A DNA stretch of 64,000 nt from Terrirubrum flagellatum (GCF_022059845.1 NZ_CP091853.1:62001-126000); one strand, 5' to 3'. Positions 35,705 through 45,313 are shown, numbered from the stretch's first letter. The notes: generated by a model not told the origin, from the letters alone. Translations and numbers: made by a program.

Positions 35705-36634
35705 ATGACGCAGATCGAAGCATCAGCGCAGGAAGGACAAAACAGCAGACTTTTGCCGGATGCCGCCAGCGGCAGCCTTACGGCTTGGCAACGCCAGCAA
35801 CGTGGCCTGACCCTGTCGCTGATGGCGGTCCCTACGCTGGCGATGATCGCTGTGTTCGTCATGCCGTTGCTCGTGCTGCTCTGGATGAGCTTCGGCGGCG
35901 GCGGCAAGGCCGGCTTTTCGCTGCAGGGCTATATCGATCTTCTGCAGCCGGTCTATCTCAAGCTCCTGTTCTTCACCTTGCAGCTTGCCCTGCTGACCAC
36001 CGTTCTATGTGCGCTTCTCGCTTATCCGATCGCCTATCTCATGGTGAATGTCAGCTCGCGCTTCTCGGCTTGGATGGGCATGGTTCTGTTCATGACGCTC
36101 TGGCTGAGCTTCCTCGCGCGAACTTTCGCCTGGATCATCATCCTTCAGCGTCGCGGCTTGGTGAACAATTTCCTGATCAGTGTCGGCATCATCGATAGCC
36201 CGCTTGAACTCGTCTACAACAAACTCGGCGCCTATATCGGCATGGTTCACATCTTGCTGCCGTTCATGGTTCTCACGCTGATTCCAGCGATGAAAGCCAT
36301 CGATCCAGCTTATGTTCGAGCGGGACTGAGCCTGGGCGCAAGCCCACCGCGCGTGTTCCGCGACATCTACCTGCCGCTGAGCCTGCCCGGTCTGGTCGCA
36401 GGCTCGATGCTGGTCTTCACGCTGGCGTTCGGCTTTTTCATAACGCCGGCGATCCTCGGCGGGGGTCGCGCTCCCACCATCGTTATGGCGATTCGCGATC
36501 AGATTCAGCAGCTCGGCGACATGCAACTCGCCGCCGCGACCTCCATGGTGCTGCTTGTGTTCTGCATCGGGCTTCTTTTCATCTACGACCGCGTCGCTGG
36601 CGTCGATCGCATCTACGACAAGGGAGGAAGGTGA
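35705..36634 (+). CDS. ABC transporter permease, PotB-like
   Basis: A 309-residue inner-membrane permease of the polyamine/putrescine/thiamine importer family with about six helices (LMAVPTLAMIAVFVMPLLVL first). The coupling loop is YVRAGLSLGASPPRVFRDIY followed by LPLSLPGLVAGS. GAAGGA precedes the ATG. It overlaps the next gene by one base (TGATG). It forms the channel together with the permease half of the downstream fusion protein. Confidence 0.9.
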   Translation: MTQIEASAQEGQNSRLLPDAASGSLTAWQRQQRGLTLSLMAVPTLAMIAVFVMPLLVLLWMSFGGGGKAGFSLQGYIDLLQPVYLKLLFFTLQLALLTTVLCALLAYPIAYLMVNVSSRFSAWMGMVLFMTLWLSFLARTFAWIIILQRRGLVNNFLISVGIIDSPLELVYNKLGAYIGMVHILLPFMVLTLIPAMKAIDPAYVRAGLSLGASPPRVFRDIYLPLSLPGLVAGSMLVFTLAFGFFITPAILGGGRAPTIVMAIRDQIQQLGDMQLAAATSMVLLVFCIGLLFIYDRVAGVDRIYDKGGR

Positions 36635-38655
36635 TGGAGTTCCTTGTCCAGGGCAACGCCGCACGTGTGATGAAGATCTATGGCTGGGTGATGCTGGTGG
36701 CCGTCATCCTCCCGGTCACCATGATCGTCCCGATCAGCTTTGGAGCAGGCAGCGCGATCGTTTTCCCGCCGAAGGAACTGTCGCTCGAATGGTACCGCAA
36801 TCTGATCGACGATCCCCGTTGGGGCCGCGATGCGCTTCTGTCGCTGCAGGTCGCGGCGCTCGCGACCCTGTTCGCGACTGTCGTCGGCACGGCGGCAGCG
36901 GTCGGGATCTCGCGAGTCGAGAACAAGGCGATGTCAAAATTCCTGAAGATGTTCTTCATCGCGCCGATGATCGTGCCGCTGATGGTGATATCGGTCGGGC
37001 TATACATCGTCTTCGCGCGCAACGGCTTGCTTGGCTCGATATGGGCGCTCGCCATTGCTCACGCTATCGTTGTCCTGCCCTTCGTCGTCATGCCGGTCAT
37101 GTCGCGGCTCGCCAGCCTCGATCCGGCTTTTGAAAGAGCCTCAGCGTCGCTCGGCGCCGGCCAATTGCGCACGCTTTTCGCGGTGATCCTGCCGCTTCTG
37201 GTTCCCGCGATCCTTGCCGCCGCAATCTTTTCTTTTGTTTTTTCTTTCGACGAGGTGGTGCTAGCGCAATTCCTCTCGGGCCCTCGCTTCGAGACCTTGC
37301 CTCGCAAGCTGTGGGACGGGATCAGCCAGAACGGCTTGGACAAGACCGTGACATCGATCGCTTCGGTACAGTTTTTCATCGTGCTCGGATCATTTGCTGC
37401 GTGGAGCCTCTGGCAAGCAAACCGCAGCGGTCGCCTCGCCCGGCGCGCCAGCGGCGCAGCGGCGGCCAGTCTCTTGCATGTTTCCCCGGGCGGCGGCGTT
37501 CCGCTTGCTCTTCCCGCCAACGGATCTCCTCTCATGAACGTCGCCTTCAAGAATCCAGCGCCAGTCACAGATATCTCTTCTGCGTCTGCCGCCAGGGCTG
37601 ACGAACAGCATGGGTATGGCATCGATTTTCGGCGCATCAGCAAGTTCTACGGCGACAAGGTCGTCGTGGAGGAAGCGAATTTCGCGGTGAACGCCGGAGA
37701 ATTCGTCACCATCCTCGGGCCTTCGGGATCGGGCAAAACCACGCTGTTGATGCTGGTCGCCGGCTTCATATCGCCGGACGCCGGACGCCTCATGCTGGGC
37801 AAGCGCGACATTTCCCGCGTGCCGCCGCATCAGCGCGACATCGGCGTGGTGTTTCAGTCCTATGCGCTCTTTCCGCATATGACGGTTGCGCAGAATGTCG
37901 CCTATCCCCTGCGCGCTCGCCGCATCGCGAAGGCCGAGCAGGAGGCGAAGGTCAGGTGGGCGCTTGACCGTGTGCATATGGGGGATTTCGCGGATCGCCG
38001 CATCACTCAGCTTTCCGGCGGACAGCAGCAGCGCATCGCCCTGGCGCGCGCAATCTCGTTCGGTCCGCGCGCTCTTCTGATGGACGAGCCGCTCTCGGCC
38101 CTCGATCGCAACCTGCGCGTCGAAATGCAGCGCGAAATCCGCAGCCTGCAGCAGAGTCTTGGGCAGACCGTGATCTTCGTCACGCACGATCAGGAAGAGG
38201 CGCTCAATATGTCCGATCGCGTCGCGGTCATCAACGAGGGACGCATACAGCAGGTCGCCAGTCCGCGCGATCTGTATTTGAAACCGCAGAATAGCTTCGT
38301 GGCCAATTTCTTCGGCGAATCCAATCTCTTTCGCGGCGCCGCCGAAGGCGACCGGCTGGCGCTGGAGAACGGTGAGCTGCCGCTGGCCGAATCGCGATCA
38401 GGCAGCGCCATTCTCTGCGTGAGACCGGAAACCGTGCGCATCGACGGCGCCAACCAAGCAGCGCCGAACTGGGCGATCGACGGAACGCTGACGACCGTCC
38501 GCTTCCTCGGCAGCCTCCTGCATATGCAGTTCGCCACTGTTCACGGTCCCATTGTCGTCACCCGCGCGCTGGATGGCGTGATCGAACTTCCCGAACAGGG
38601 CGAGACGCGCAAGCTTTTCTGGGCGCCTCACACGGCGCACGTCATGACGCATTAG
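36634..38655 (+). CDS. Fused ABC permease (PotC-like) and ATP-binding subunit (PotA-like)
   Basis: A 673-residue fusion. Residues 1 to about 270 are a PotC-type permease (VMLVAVILPVTMIVPISFG; coupling loop FERASASLGAGQLRTLFAVI). A linker of about 55 residues follows, then a full ATPase: Walker A GPSGSGKTT near residue 362, signature LSGGQQQRIALARA near 460, Walker B LLMDEPLSALD, switch His in VTHDQEEAL, and a C-terminal TOBE domain. These two subunits are normally separate genes. The ATG at 36634 follows GGGAGG. An internal ATG at 37534 before the ATPase part could allow separate production. Confidence 0.9.
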   Translation: MEFLVQGNAARVMKIYGWVMLVAVILPVTMIVPISFGAGSAIVFPPKELSLEWYRNLIDDPRWGRDALLSLQVAALATLFATVVGTAAAVGISRVENKAMSKFLKMFFIAPMIVPLMVISVGLYIVFARNGLLGSIWALAIAHAIVVLPFVVMPVMSRLASLDPAFERASASLGAGQLRTLFAVILPLLVPAILAAAIFSFVFSFDEVVLAQFLSGPRFETLPRKLWDGISQNGLDKTVTSIASVQFFIVLGSFAAWSLWQANRSGRLARRASGAAAASLLHVSPGGGVPLALPANGSPLMNVAFKNPAPVTDISSASAARADEQHGYGIDFRRISKFYGDKVVVEEANFAVNAGEFVTILGPSGSGKTTLLMLVAGFISPDAGRLMLGKRDISRVPPHQRDIGVVFQSYALFPHMTVAQNVAYPLRARRIAKAEQEAKVRWALDRVHMGDFADRRITQLSGGQQQRIALARAISFGPRALLMDEPLSALDRNLRVEMQREIRSLQQSLGQTVIFVTHDQEEALNMSDRVAVINEGRIQQVASPRDLYLKPQNSFVANFFGESNLFRGAAEGDRLALENGELPLAESRSGSAILCVRPETVRIDGANQAAPNWAIDGTLTTVRFLGSLLHMQFATVHGPIVVTRALDGVIELPEQGETRKLFWAPHTAHVMTH

Positions 38656-38716
38656 GTGGCTTCAGAAAAATCAGGAGGAAACAAAGCTTCCCAACATATT
38701 CCGATAGGAGAGACGA

Positions 38717-39787
38717 ATGAAATCCAGACTTGGGTTGATCGCGCTCGTGGCGCTTGGGTTATCGCTGCCTTCCGGACTCCATGCGCAGCAAGCGCCGGAA
38801 GCATTTCGCGGCTCGGGAAAGCTGGTCGTCAACAATTGGGGCGGTCCGACCGTCGAGCGCATGCACGCCGCCTGGTATGGCGACTTTAGCAAGGCGACCG
38901 GCATCGAAGTATCCTTCACCTCCATTCCCGATGTCGCCAAGCTGAAGGTCATGAATCAGGTCCGGAATGTCGAGTGGGACGTGGTCGACTTCGAGGGCAG
39001 CCAGATGTTGCTGGCGATGAAAGATGATTTGCTTGAGCCGATCGACTACGACCTGATGTTCAAGCTGGTGCCCAAGGAGCAGCTCGATCCAGCCCAGATG
39101 ACGAAATACGGCGTCGGCTCGATCGCGTTTGCGACCATCATGGCCTGGAACACCGAGACAGTCGGAAAGAAAGGCCCCGCCAACTGGGCGGAGTTTTTCG
39201 ACACAAAGACCTTCCCCGGCCGTCGTGCGCTTTATGCGCGAGCGAAGCCGACGTTGGAAATCGCGCTCATGGCCGATGGCGTGGCCCCGAAGGACATCTA
39301 TCCGATCGATATCGACCGCGCCTTCAAAGCGCTCGACAAGATCGGGCCCAAGGTCAATCTCTGGGTGGAGAAGACCTCGCAGTGGGATGTGCTGATCCAG
39401 AACAAGGAGGTCGACCTGATGGGGTCGAGCCTTGCGCGCACCATGGCGCAGATCGATCGCGGAGAACCCATCGGGATTGGCTACAATCAGAGCATCATGG
39501 AACAGTCCTATTGGGCCATTCCCAAGAGTGCGCCAAACATCAAGGACGCTCAGAAACTTGTCGCCTGGATGATGCGAGCGGAAGGCGCGCGCGCCGCGCT
39601 GAAACTGCTGCCCTATTACAGCATGGCCAACAAGGCGGCGTTGGACGGCATCCCGAAGGAGACGCTGGCGAGGCTCCCGGGCGCGCCGGAAAATTCGGCC
39701 AACAGCCTGACGATCGACGCAAAATGGTGGCTTGAAAACGACGCGAAGGTTCAACCGCGCTGGCTGGACTGGCTCAGCCGCCGTTAG
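38717..39787 (+). CDS. ABC transporter substrate-binding protein, PotD-like (Sec-exported)
   Basis: A 356-residue receptor. The Sec signal peptide MKSRLGLIALVALGLSLPSG ends near LHAQ. The mature part has LVVNNWGGPTVERMHAAWYG, VEWDVVDFEGSQML and LWVEKTSQWDVLIQNKEVDL. It has GGAGAGACG before its ATG. A close paralogue with a different export signal follows 95 bp later. It should bind the compound carried by the permeases at 35705-38655. Confidence 0.9.
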   Translation: MKSRLGLIALVALGLSLPSGLHAQQAPEAFRGSGKLVVNNWGGPTVERMHAAWYGDFSKATGIEVSFTSIPDVAKLKVMNQVRNVEWDVVDFEGSQMLLAMKDDLLEPIDYDLMFKLVPKEQLDPAQMTKYGVGSIAFATIMAWNTETVGKKGPANWAEFFDTKTFPGRRALYARAKPTLEIALMADGVAPKDIYPIDIDRAFKALDKIGPKVNLWVEKTSQWDVLIQNKEVDLMGSSLARTMAQIDRGEPIGIGYNQSIMEQSYWAIPKSAPNIKDAQKLVAWMMRAEGARAALKLLPYYSMANKAALDGIPKETLARLPGAPENSANSLTIDAKWWLENDAKVQPRWLDWLSRR

Positions 39788-39882
39788 TTCACGCTTTCAT
39801 TCGCTTCTGCAGACAGCGTCCGTCTTTCACGGAGGAGAGGCGCCGCAATGCAGATTCCATCTTCTTTCCGGGGGTTTCTGTG

Positions 39883-41013
39883 ATGACGAAGGACAATGGG
39901 GAGCCGCATCAGCACGCTGACGTCTCCGAGGCCGCGGCGCCTGATGTTGACCGGCGACGTTTTCTGGCGGGCATGGGCGCTACGCTTGGCGCGGGCGGCG
40001 TCGGCGCCGCCGCGGCGCAGGACCTTTCCCTGCTCAAGGGATCCGGCGAGCTCGTGGTCTGCACCTGGGGCGGCGCGTCCACAGATGCAATGAAAGAAGT
40101 CTGGTTCAAGCCATTCTCGCAGTTGAGCGGAATCAATGTTTCGACAGCGTCCGTCCCCGATATCTCCAAGCTCGAGGTGATGGAGAGAGTCGGCAATGTC
40201 GAGTGGGATCTCATGGATGCTGAAGGCACCCAGATGGAGCTCGCCATCAAAAAAGGCCTGTTACGAAAAATCGACTATGATCTGATCTTCAAGATTGTGC
40301 CGAAGGAGCAGATCGACCCGAAGGTCATCAAGGAATACGGCGTCGGATCGGTCGCTTTTTCCACTGTGATCGCCTGGAACACGGGTCTGTTCGGCGCAGA
40401 GGGCCCGCAGAGCTGGAAGGAATGGGCGGATGCGACGCGCTTCAAGGGTCGGCGCGCGCTGTACGCGCAGCCGCGTCCGTCGTTCGAGATCGCCCTGATG
40501 GCGGCCGGCGTGCCGCCGGACAAGATTTATCCGATCAACGTCAATGACGCATTCAAGGCGCTCGACGAGTTGAAACCGAAGATCAACCTCTGGGTCGAAA
40601 AGACCTCTCAATGGGGCGTGCTGATGCAGAACGGCGAGGTCGACCTGATGGGATCGAGTCTCTCGCGGACGCTGGATGAAAAGAATCGCACCGGGAAAAT
40701 CGATTTCACATTCAATCAAAGTATCGTGGAGCAGGACTACTGGGTCATTCCGAAGTCCGCTCCAGGCGGAGCGAGCGCACAAAAGATGATTGCTTTCGCG
40801 CTCCTGGCGAAAGGCTCGCTCGCCTTCGCCTCACGCATGCCGTTCAATGTCGCAAACACATCGATCTACGGCGATCTTCCCGAGAAAATGAAGCAGCAGC
40901 TTCCCGGTTATCCCGCGAACGCCGCGCGCAATCTGCAAATCGACGAGGCGTGGTGGGCCGCCAATGCGGATCAGGTGCGCCTGCGTTGGCTGGATTGGCT
41001 CAGCAAAACCTGA
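39883..41013 (+). CDS. ABC transporter substrate-binding protein, PotD-like (Tat-exported paralogue)
   Basis: A 376-residue paralogue of the preceding receptor (shared LWVEKTSQWGVLMQNGEVDL, SVAFSTVIAWNTG, MGSSLSRTL). Its leader is longer and carries a twin-arginine motif, DRRRFLAGMG, near residues 24-33, followed by a hydrophobic stretch ending AAAAQ. Tat export implies folding, possibly with a bound cofactor, before translocation. Start is the ATG at 39883 directly after a GTG. Two receptors for one transporter suggest two related substrates. Confidence 0.9.
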   Translation: MTKDNGEPHQHADVSEAAAPDVDRRRFLAGMGATLGAGGVGAAAAQDLSLLKGSGELVVCTWGGASTDAMKEVWFKPFSQLSGINVSTASVPDISKLEVMERVGNVEWDLMDAEGTQMELAIKKGLLRKIDYDLIFKIVPKEQIDPKVIKEYGVGSVAFSTVIAWNTGLFGAEGPQSWKEWADATRFKGRRALYAQPRPSFEIALMAAGVPPDKIYPINVNDAFKALDELKPKINLWVEKTSQWGVLMQNGEVDLMGSSLSRTLDEKNRTGKIDFTFNQSIVEQDYWVIPKSAPGGASAQKMIAFALLAKGSLAFASRMPFNVANTSIYGDLPEKMKQQLPGYPANAARNLQIDEAWWAANADQVRLRWLDWLSKT

Positions 41014-41028
41014 CGGCGCCAAACGAGG

Positions 41029-41047
41029 CGGAGCCCGCAGGGCTCCG
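41029..41047 (+). terminator. Intra-operon hairpin after the second receptor gene
   Basis: CGGAGCCC and GGGCTCCG form a perfect 8-bp stem with a GCA loop, 15 bp after the receptor stop. No T run follows, so it more likely stabilises or attenuates the upstream mRNA than fully terminates it. Confidence 0.45.
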
Positions 41048-41101
41048 TCCGCCCGGCAATATTCGCAGAACGCGTCGCAGGCGCAGCCAGCAGGAGCTGA
41101 G

Positions 41102-41764
41102 ATGGAACTTTCCGATATGACCGCCCGCCAGATGTTCGACCATCTCAGCAAGAATCCCACTCGCCCGCGATATGGGTTTGGCTCGCGTCCAATGCTTATC
41201 AATGTCGATCTCCAGTGCGCCTATACTCGGCACGATCAATACAAGACGGCCTATGAGACCGATCCCAGGCAGATCGATTACGTCAATCGCCTCGCTGCGG
41301 AGACGCGTCGTCTCGGGTTGCCGGTGATCTGGACCTACGTCGCTTTTTCCGAGTCCGGCGACGACTGCGGCGTCTTCGGCTCGCGCACCGATACGCCCGA
41401 CAGTCTGCAGAACATCAAACAAGGTTCGCCGCGCGCAGCGCTCGATCCGCGTCTGGATGTTGTCAGAGGCGATGTGGTGCTGAACAAGAAGATGCCTTCG
41501 GCCTTCTTTGAAACTCATCTCGGCTCGCTTGCCACCTATCACAAAATCGACACTGTGATCGTTACCGGCGGCTCCACATCGGGATGCGTCCGGGCCACGG
41601 TGGTCGACAGCCTGTCCCGCGGCTATCGCACGATCGTTCCTGTTGAGTGCGTCGCCGACCTGCACGAAAGCCCGCATTTCGCCAATCTCTACGACATGCA
41701 CAGGAAATATGCCGACTGCATCGCTGTGTCGGAAGTGTTCGACTGGTATGCGACGCTCAACTGA
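41102..41764 (+). CDS. Isochorismatase-family cysteine hydrolase (NicF / N-carbamoylsarcosine amidase-like)
   Basis: A 220-residue hydrolase; the ATG at 41102 follows AGGAG. The catalytic triad is visible: Asp in LINVDLQCAY, Lys in LNKKMPSAFF and Cys in GGSTSGCVRATVVDS. Maleamate amidohydrolase (NicF) and N-carbamoylsarcosine amidase belong to this subgroup. Next to a NicX-like enzyme, deamidation of a maleamate-like intermediate is a reasonable inference. Substrate unproven. Confidence 0.88.
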   Translation: MELSDMTARQMFDHLSKNPTRPRYGFGSRPMLINVDLQCAYTRHDQYKTAYETDPRQIDYVNRLAAETRRLGLPVIWTYVAFSESGDDCGVFGSRTDTPDSLQNIKQGSPRAALDPRLDVVRGDVVLNKKMPSAFFETHLGSLATYHKIDTVIVTGGSTSGCVRATVVDSLSRGYRTIVPVECVADLHESPHFANLYDMHRKYADCIAVSEVFDWYATLN

Positions 41765-41765
41765 G

Positions 41766-42575
41766 ATGATCGCCGCAGCCCCGCATGACGACGCGCCGCG
41801 AGCGCCGTCGATTCACGACGGCGTCAGGGAGCTGCCGCATGAACTGCGCGGTTCGGTGCTGCTGCTCGGCAACTTCGACGGTCTGCATCTCGGGCATCGG
41901 GCGCTTGTCGTCGAGGCGTCGCATCGCGCACGCGCGACGGGGCGGCCGCTTTCAGTTCTCCAGTTCGATCCGCATCCGCGCCATTACTTCAGCGGCGAAC
42001 AAGGTTTCATGATTTCCGGCTGGACCGTGCAGAAACGATTGCTCGCGGAAGCGGGCATCGATGTCATTTTCGTGCCGCGCTTCGACGCGGCTTTCGCCGC
42101 GCAGCCCGCCGCGGTGTTCGTGACGGATCGCCTCGTCGCAGGACTTGGCGTCTCCGCTGTGGTCGCGGGCGCCGACTTCCGTTTCGGCCAGCGCCGCGGC
42201 GGAGACGCGGCTCTGCTTCAGGCGATGGGCGACGCCAACGGTTTTTCAACCCACATCGTCGGCGAGCGTTGCGACAAAATCCATGGCGCGCGGATTTCCT
42301 CGAGCCGGATTCGCTCCGCCATCCGGGCCAATCGGCTGGACGAAGCGCAACGGCTGCTCGGGCGGCCGTTCGAGACGGCGATCGCCGCCCATGTCGACGG
42401 CTGGCGGTTCGATGCCATGCAGATCCTGCCGCCCGACGGGATCTTCAAGGTCGAAGCGCGAGGGAAGGCCGGTGAGCGCCTCGGGCGACGCATGCTCGTT
42501 CTGAAGGGGCGACGCGCGCAGGCGCGGCTGCCGGCGGGCGTGTCGACCATTGTGTGGCATGCGGTTTCCTCCTGA
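41766..42575 (+). CDS. FAD synthetase (FMN adenylyltransferase) single-domain protein
   Basis: A protein of about 269 residues matching the N-terminal nucleotidyltransferase half of RibF: LLGNFDGLHLGHRALV (HxGH motif), VLQFDPHPRHYFSG, VAGADFRFGQRRGGD and the RISSSRIRSAI motif. The C-terminal flavokinase domain of RibF is absent; the last 80 residues are a short, different module. It would convert FMN to FAD. A local copy in an operon with a flavin-dependent oxygenase suggests dedicated cofactor supply. It starts 1 bp after the previous stop. Confidence 0.85.
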   Translation: MIAAAPHDDAPRAPSIHDGVRELPHELRGSVLLLGNFDGLHLGHRALVVEASHRARATGRPLSVLQFDPHPRHYFSGEQGFMISGWTVQKRLLAEAGIDVIFVPRFDAAFAAQPAAVFVTDRLVAGLGVSAVVAGADFRFGQRRGGDAALLQAMGDANGFSTHIVGERCDKIHGARISSSRIRSAIRANRLDEAQRLLGRPFETAIAAHVDGWRFDAMQILPPDGIFKVEARGKAGERLGRRMLVLKGRRAQARLPAGVSTIVWHAVSS

Positions 42576-42608
42576 CGCATGCGCAGCCAAGCCTTGAAAG
42601 GAACCGCG

Positions 42609-44006
42609 GTGGACTACGATGGTCTAGACGCGCTCGCGATGGCCGAGCTCGTGAGACGGGGTGATGTCGCTCCGGATTATTTCGTCAACGAGGCCCGCGC
42701 CCGCGTCGCCGCGCTGAACCCCGTGCTGAATGCGGTGGTCCATCATTTTCCGAACGCCGCGTCCGATGCGACCGACGCGCCCTTCGCGGGCGTTCCGCTG
42801 CTGCTGAAGGACACCGGCGTCGCGCTCAAGGACGCGCCGATCACCGCTGGCTCGCGTCTGCACAAGGATATCGTGAGTCCAGCAGACAGCACGCTGGGAG
42901 CGAGGCTGCGGAAGGCTGGCTTTGCATTCATCGGCCGCACGAATACGCCCGAATTGGCGCTGAGCTTTACCACGGAAGGCGATTTTCACGGAGCGGCCCG
43001 CAATCCCTGGGATACGGATCGGACGCCAGGCGGCTCCTCCGGAGGAGCCGCGTCTGTAGTCGCCGCGCGCATCGCGCCGCTGGCGCAATGCTCCGACGGG
43101 GCCGGGTCGATCCGCGTTCCCGCGGCCCATTGCGGCGTCTTTGGCCTGAAGCCGTCACGGCTGCGCAATCCATCGGGTCCGGCCATCGCCGAAGGGATCG
43201 GCGGCATGGCGACGCTGCATGCAATCAGTCGGTCGGTGCGCGACAGCGCCGCAATGCTGGATATCACCCATGGAGCCGATGTCGGAGATCCCTGGGGCTC
43301 GCCCCCGGTCGAGGGAGGTTTTCTCGATGCGGTCTCGCGGCCGCCGCGCCCGCTGCGCATCGGACTGGAGACTGGCGGCGACGCCGACTGCAGGGCTGCG
43401 GTCACGGCCGCTGCGCATCTTTGCGAGAGCCTTGGCCATCATGTCGAGCCGGCCGCTCCCGCCTATGATCGCGACGCAGTCAAGCGCGCCTGGTTCACGG
43501 TTTCCGCGGTTTCGGCCGCGAGAGGCGTACGAAACCTCGCGAAGGCGCGCGGCGTCGCCGATCCTCTCGCGCTGCTCGAACCCGTGAACAGTGAATGGGT
43601 TCTGAGGGGCGAAGCCTTTTCGGGAACGGATTATCTCGCCGCCATCGACGCGCTGCACCAGTCGAGCCGAGCACTCGGGCGATATTTCGCCGCGTACGAT
43701 ATCTACCTGTCGCCAACGACAGCCGAGACCGCACCGAGGCTTGGCTATCTCGCAGGCGCTGGAATGGACGTCGACGCCTTTTTCGAACGCTTCTGGGCGC
43801 ACGCGCCTCTGACGGCCGTTTTCAATGCGTCGGGGTGCCCCGCCATGAGCGTGCCGTTGCACTGGACGGATGGCGGGCTTCCCGTCGGAGTTCATTTCGG
43901 GGCCGCCTTTGGCGCCGAAGCACTTCTTTTCAGCCTCGCCGGCCAGTTGGAGATCGCCCGCCCCTGGGCGACACGCCGTCCGCATATCCCAAGGATAACA
44001 GCTTGA
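42609..44006 (+). CDS. Amidase (amidase-signature family)
   Basis: About 465 residues from a GTG at 42609, which has GAAAGGA upstream; an ATG at 42579 lacks a binding site. Catalytic residues are present: Lys in PLLLKDTGVAL, Ser in GGSSGGAASVV and the nucleophile Ser in GAGSIRVPAAHCG. It hydrolyses a C-N amide bond. With the adjacent second amidase it may process N-formyl or amide intermediates after ring opening. Substrate not determinable. Confidence 0.9.
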   Translation: MDYDGLDALAMAELVRRGDVAPDYFVNEARARVAALNPVLNAVVHHFPNAASDATDAPFAGVPLLLKDTGVALKDAPITAGSRLHKDIVSPADSTLGARLRKAGFAFIGRTNTPELALSFTTEGDFHGAARNPWDTDRTPGGSSGGAASVVAARIAPLAQCSDGAGSIRVPAAHCGVFGLKPSRLRNPSGPAIAEGIGGMATLHAISRSVRDSAAMLDITHGADVGDPWGSPPVEGGFLDAVSRPPRPLRIGLETGGDADCRAAVTAAAHLCESLGHHVEPAAPAYDRDAVKRAWFTVSAVSAARGVRNLAKARGVADPLALLEPVNSEWVLRGEAFSGTDYLAAIDALHQSSRALGRYFAAYDIYLSPTTAETAPRLGYLAGAGMDVDAFFERFWAHAPLTAVFNASGCPAMSVPLHWTDGGLPVGVHFGAAFGAEALLFSLAGQLEIARPWATRRPHIPRITA

Positions 44007-45313
44007 GCACGTCGTCTTCCGCCAGTATCGCCGGCCTGAGCGCCCGCGCAATCGCAAGAGCAGTCGTTTCCGGGACTCTTAGCGCTGAAGCGGTCACTGA
44101 AACCTGGCTCGACCGAATCGCTGCTGTCGATCCGGTCCTTCGCTCCTTCATTCATCATTCGCCGAAACAGGCTCGCGCCCTTGCGGCCGTTGCGCCGAAA
44201 GGACCGCTTGCCGGCGTGCCCTTCGGCGTCAAGGACGTCATCGATACGGGCGACATGCCAACAGAATACGGGTCCGCTGCCTATCCGGGCTGGCGACCCT
44301 GCCGCGACGCGCCCGTGGTGCACCTGATACGGCGCGCAGGGGCTGTCCTGATGGGCAAGACCGTGTCGACCGAATTCGCCACGGCGGCTCCAGGCCCGAC
44401 CGTGAACCCGTTCGACTCCGCGCGAACGCCCGGCGGATCGTCCAGCGGCACGGCTGCGGCGCTGGGCGCCGGATTGATCCTGATGGGGCTCGGCACCCAG
44501 ACCTCGGGTTCGACGATCAGGCCGGCGGCTTATTGCGGCGTCGCCGCGATGAAACCATCGCCGAAGCTGATCGAGACGTTCGGCGTCAAGCCCCTCTCGG
44601 CGACGCTTGATGTCGTCGGTCCAATGGCGCGCGACATACGCGACCTCGCGCTCCTCGCCTCGGTCTGCATGCGGCGGCCAGAACTTTCGCCGGACCGCTT
44701 GGCGCCCGATGTGGTTCTGCCGCTGGCGCCTTTGGGACTATTCTTGCCGGTCCACGATCCCATCGCCGACTTTTCCCCTGTGGAAAGGGCGGCGGCGACG
44801 CTGAGCGCCGTGACGACGCGACCGGTTCCAAACTGGTGGGAAGGACTAGGCGCCGCGCAGGAAGACGTCTTCGCCTGGGAGGCCTCGGCGTCGCTCGCGG
44901 TCGACCGCGATCTGCATTGGAACGCGCTGCGCCCGGAGACCCATGCTTTCCTTGGCAGGCATGAGGGAATCTCGTTCGCCCGGTGGAGCGCCGCCATCGC
45001 GGCCCGCGATCGCGCCCTTGCCGACCTGGATGGGCTCTTCGGCGAGGCTGATTTCCTGATGACTCCTTCCGCGCCGGGCGAGGCGCCTCTTGGCCATGCG
45101 AAGACCGGGCCCGCGACCTATAACATCCGTTGGACGCTGCTCGGTTGTCCAAGCGTGACGATACCCGCTGGACTCGGCGCCGCAGGGATGCCTGTCGGCG
45201 TGCAGCTGGTGGCCCGGCCCGGTGAGGATGCAGCCCTGCTGCGACAGGCGGCGGCTGTCGAGGACCGCCTGCGTCTGGTTGGCATTGAGGCGCGCCCTCG
45301 CACGCTGTCGTGA
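44003..45313 (+). CDS. Amidase (amidase-signature family), second copy
   Basis: A 436-residue amidase. The TTG at 44003 is chosen: AAGGA lies 7 nt upstream and the codon overlaps the stop of the first amidase. Catalytic residues are Lys in VPFGVKDVIDTGD, Ser in TPGGSSSGTAAALGA and Ser in TQTSGSTIRPAAYCG. It is shorter than the first amidase and only distantly related, so they probably act on different bonds. It overlaps the AbrB-type gene by 4 bp. Confidence 0.9.
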   Translation: MSTSSSASIAGLSARAIARAVVSGTLSAEAVTETWLDRIAAVDPVLRSFIHHSPKQARALAAVAPKGPLAGVPFGVKDVIDTGDMPTEYGSAAYPGWRPCRDAPVVHLIRRAGAVLMGKTVSTEFATAAPGPTVNPFDSARTPGGSSSGTAAALGAGLILMGLGTQTSGSTIRPAAYCGVAAMKPSPKLIETFGVKPLSATLDVVGPMARDIRDLALLASVCMRRPELSPDRLAPDVVLPLAPLGLFLPVHDPIADFSPVERAAATLSAVTTRPVPNWWEGLGAAQEDVFAWEASASLAVDRDLHWNALRPETHAFLGRHEGISFARWSAAIAARDRALADLDGLFGEADFLMTPSAPGEAPLGHAKTGPATYNIRWTLLGCPSVTIPAGLGAAGMPVGVQLVARPGEDAALLRQAAAVEDRLRLVGIEARPRTLS

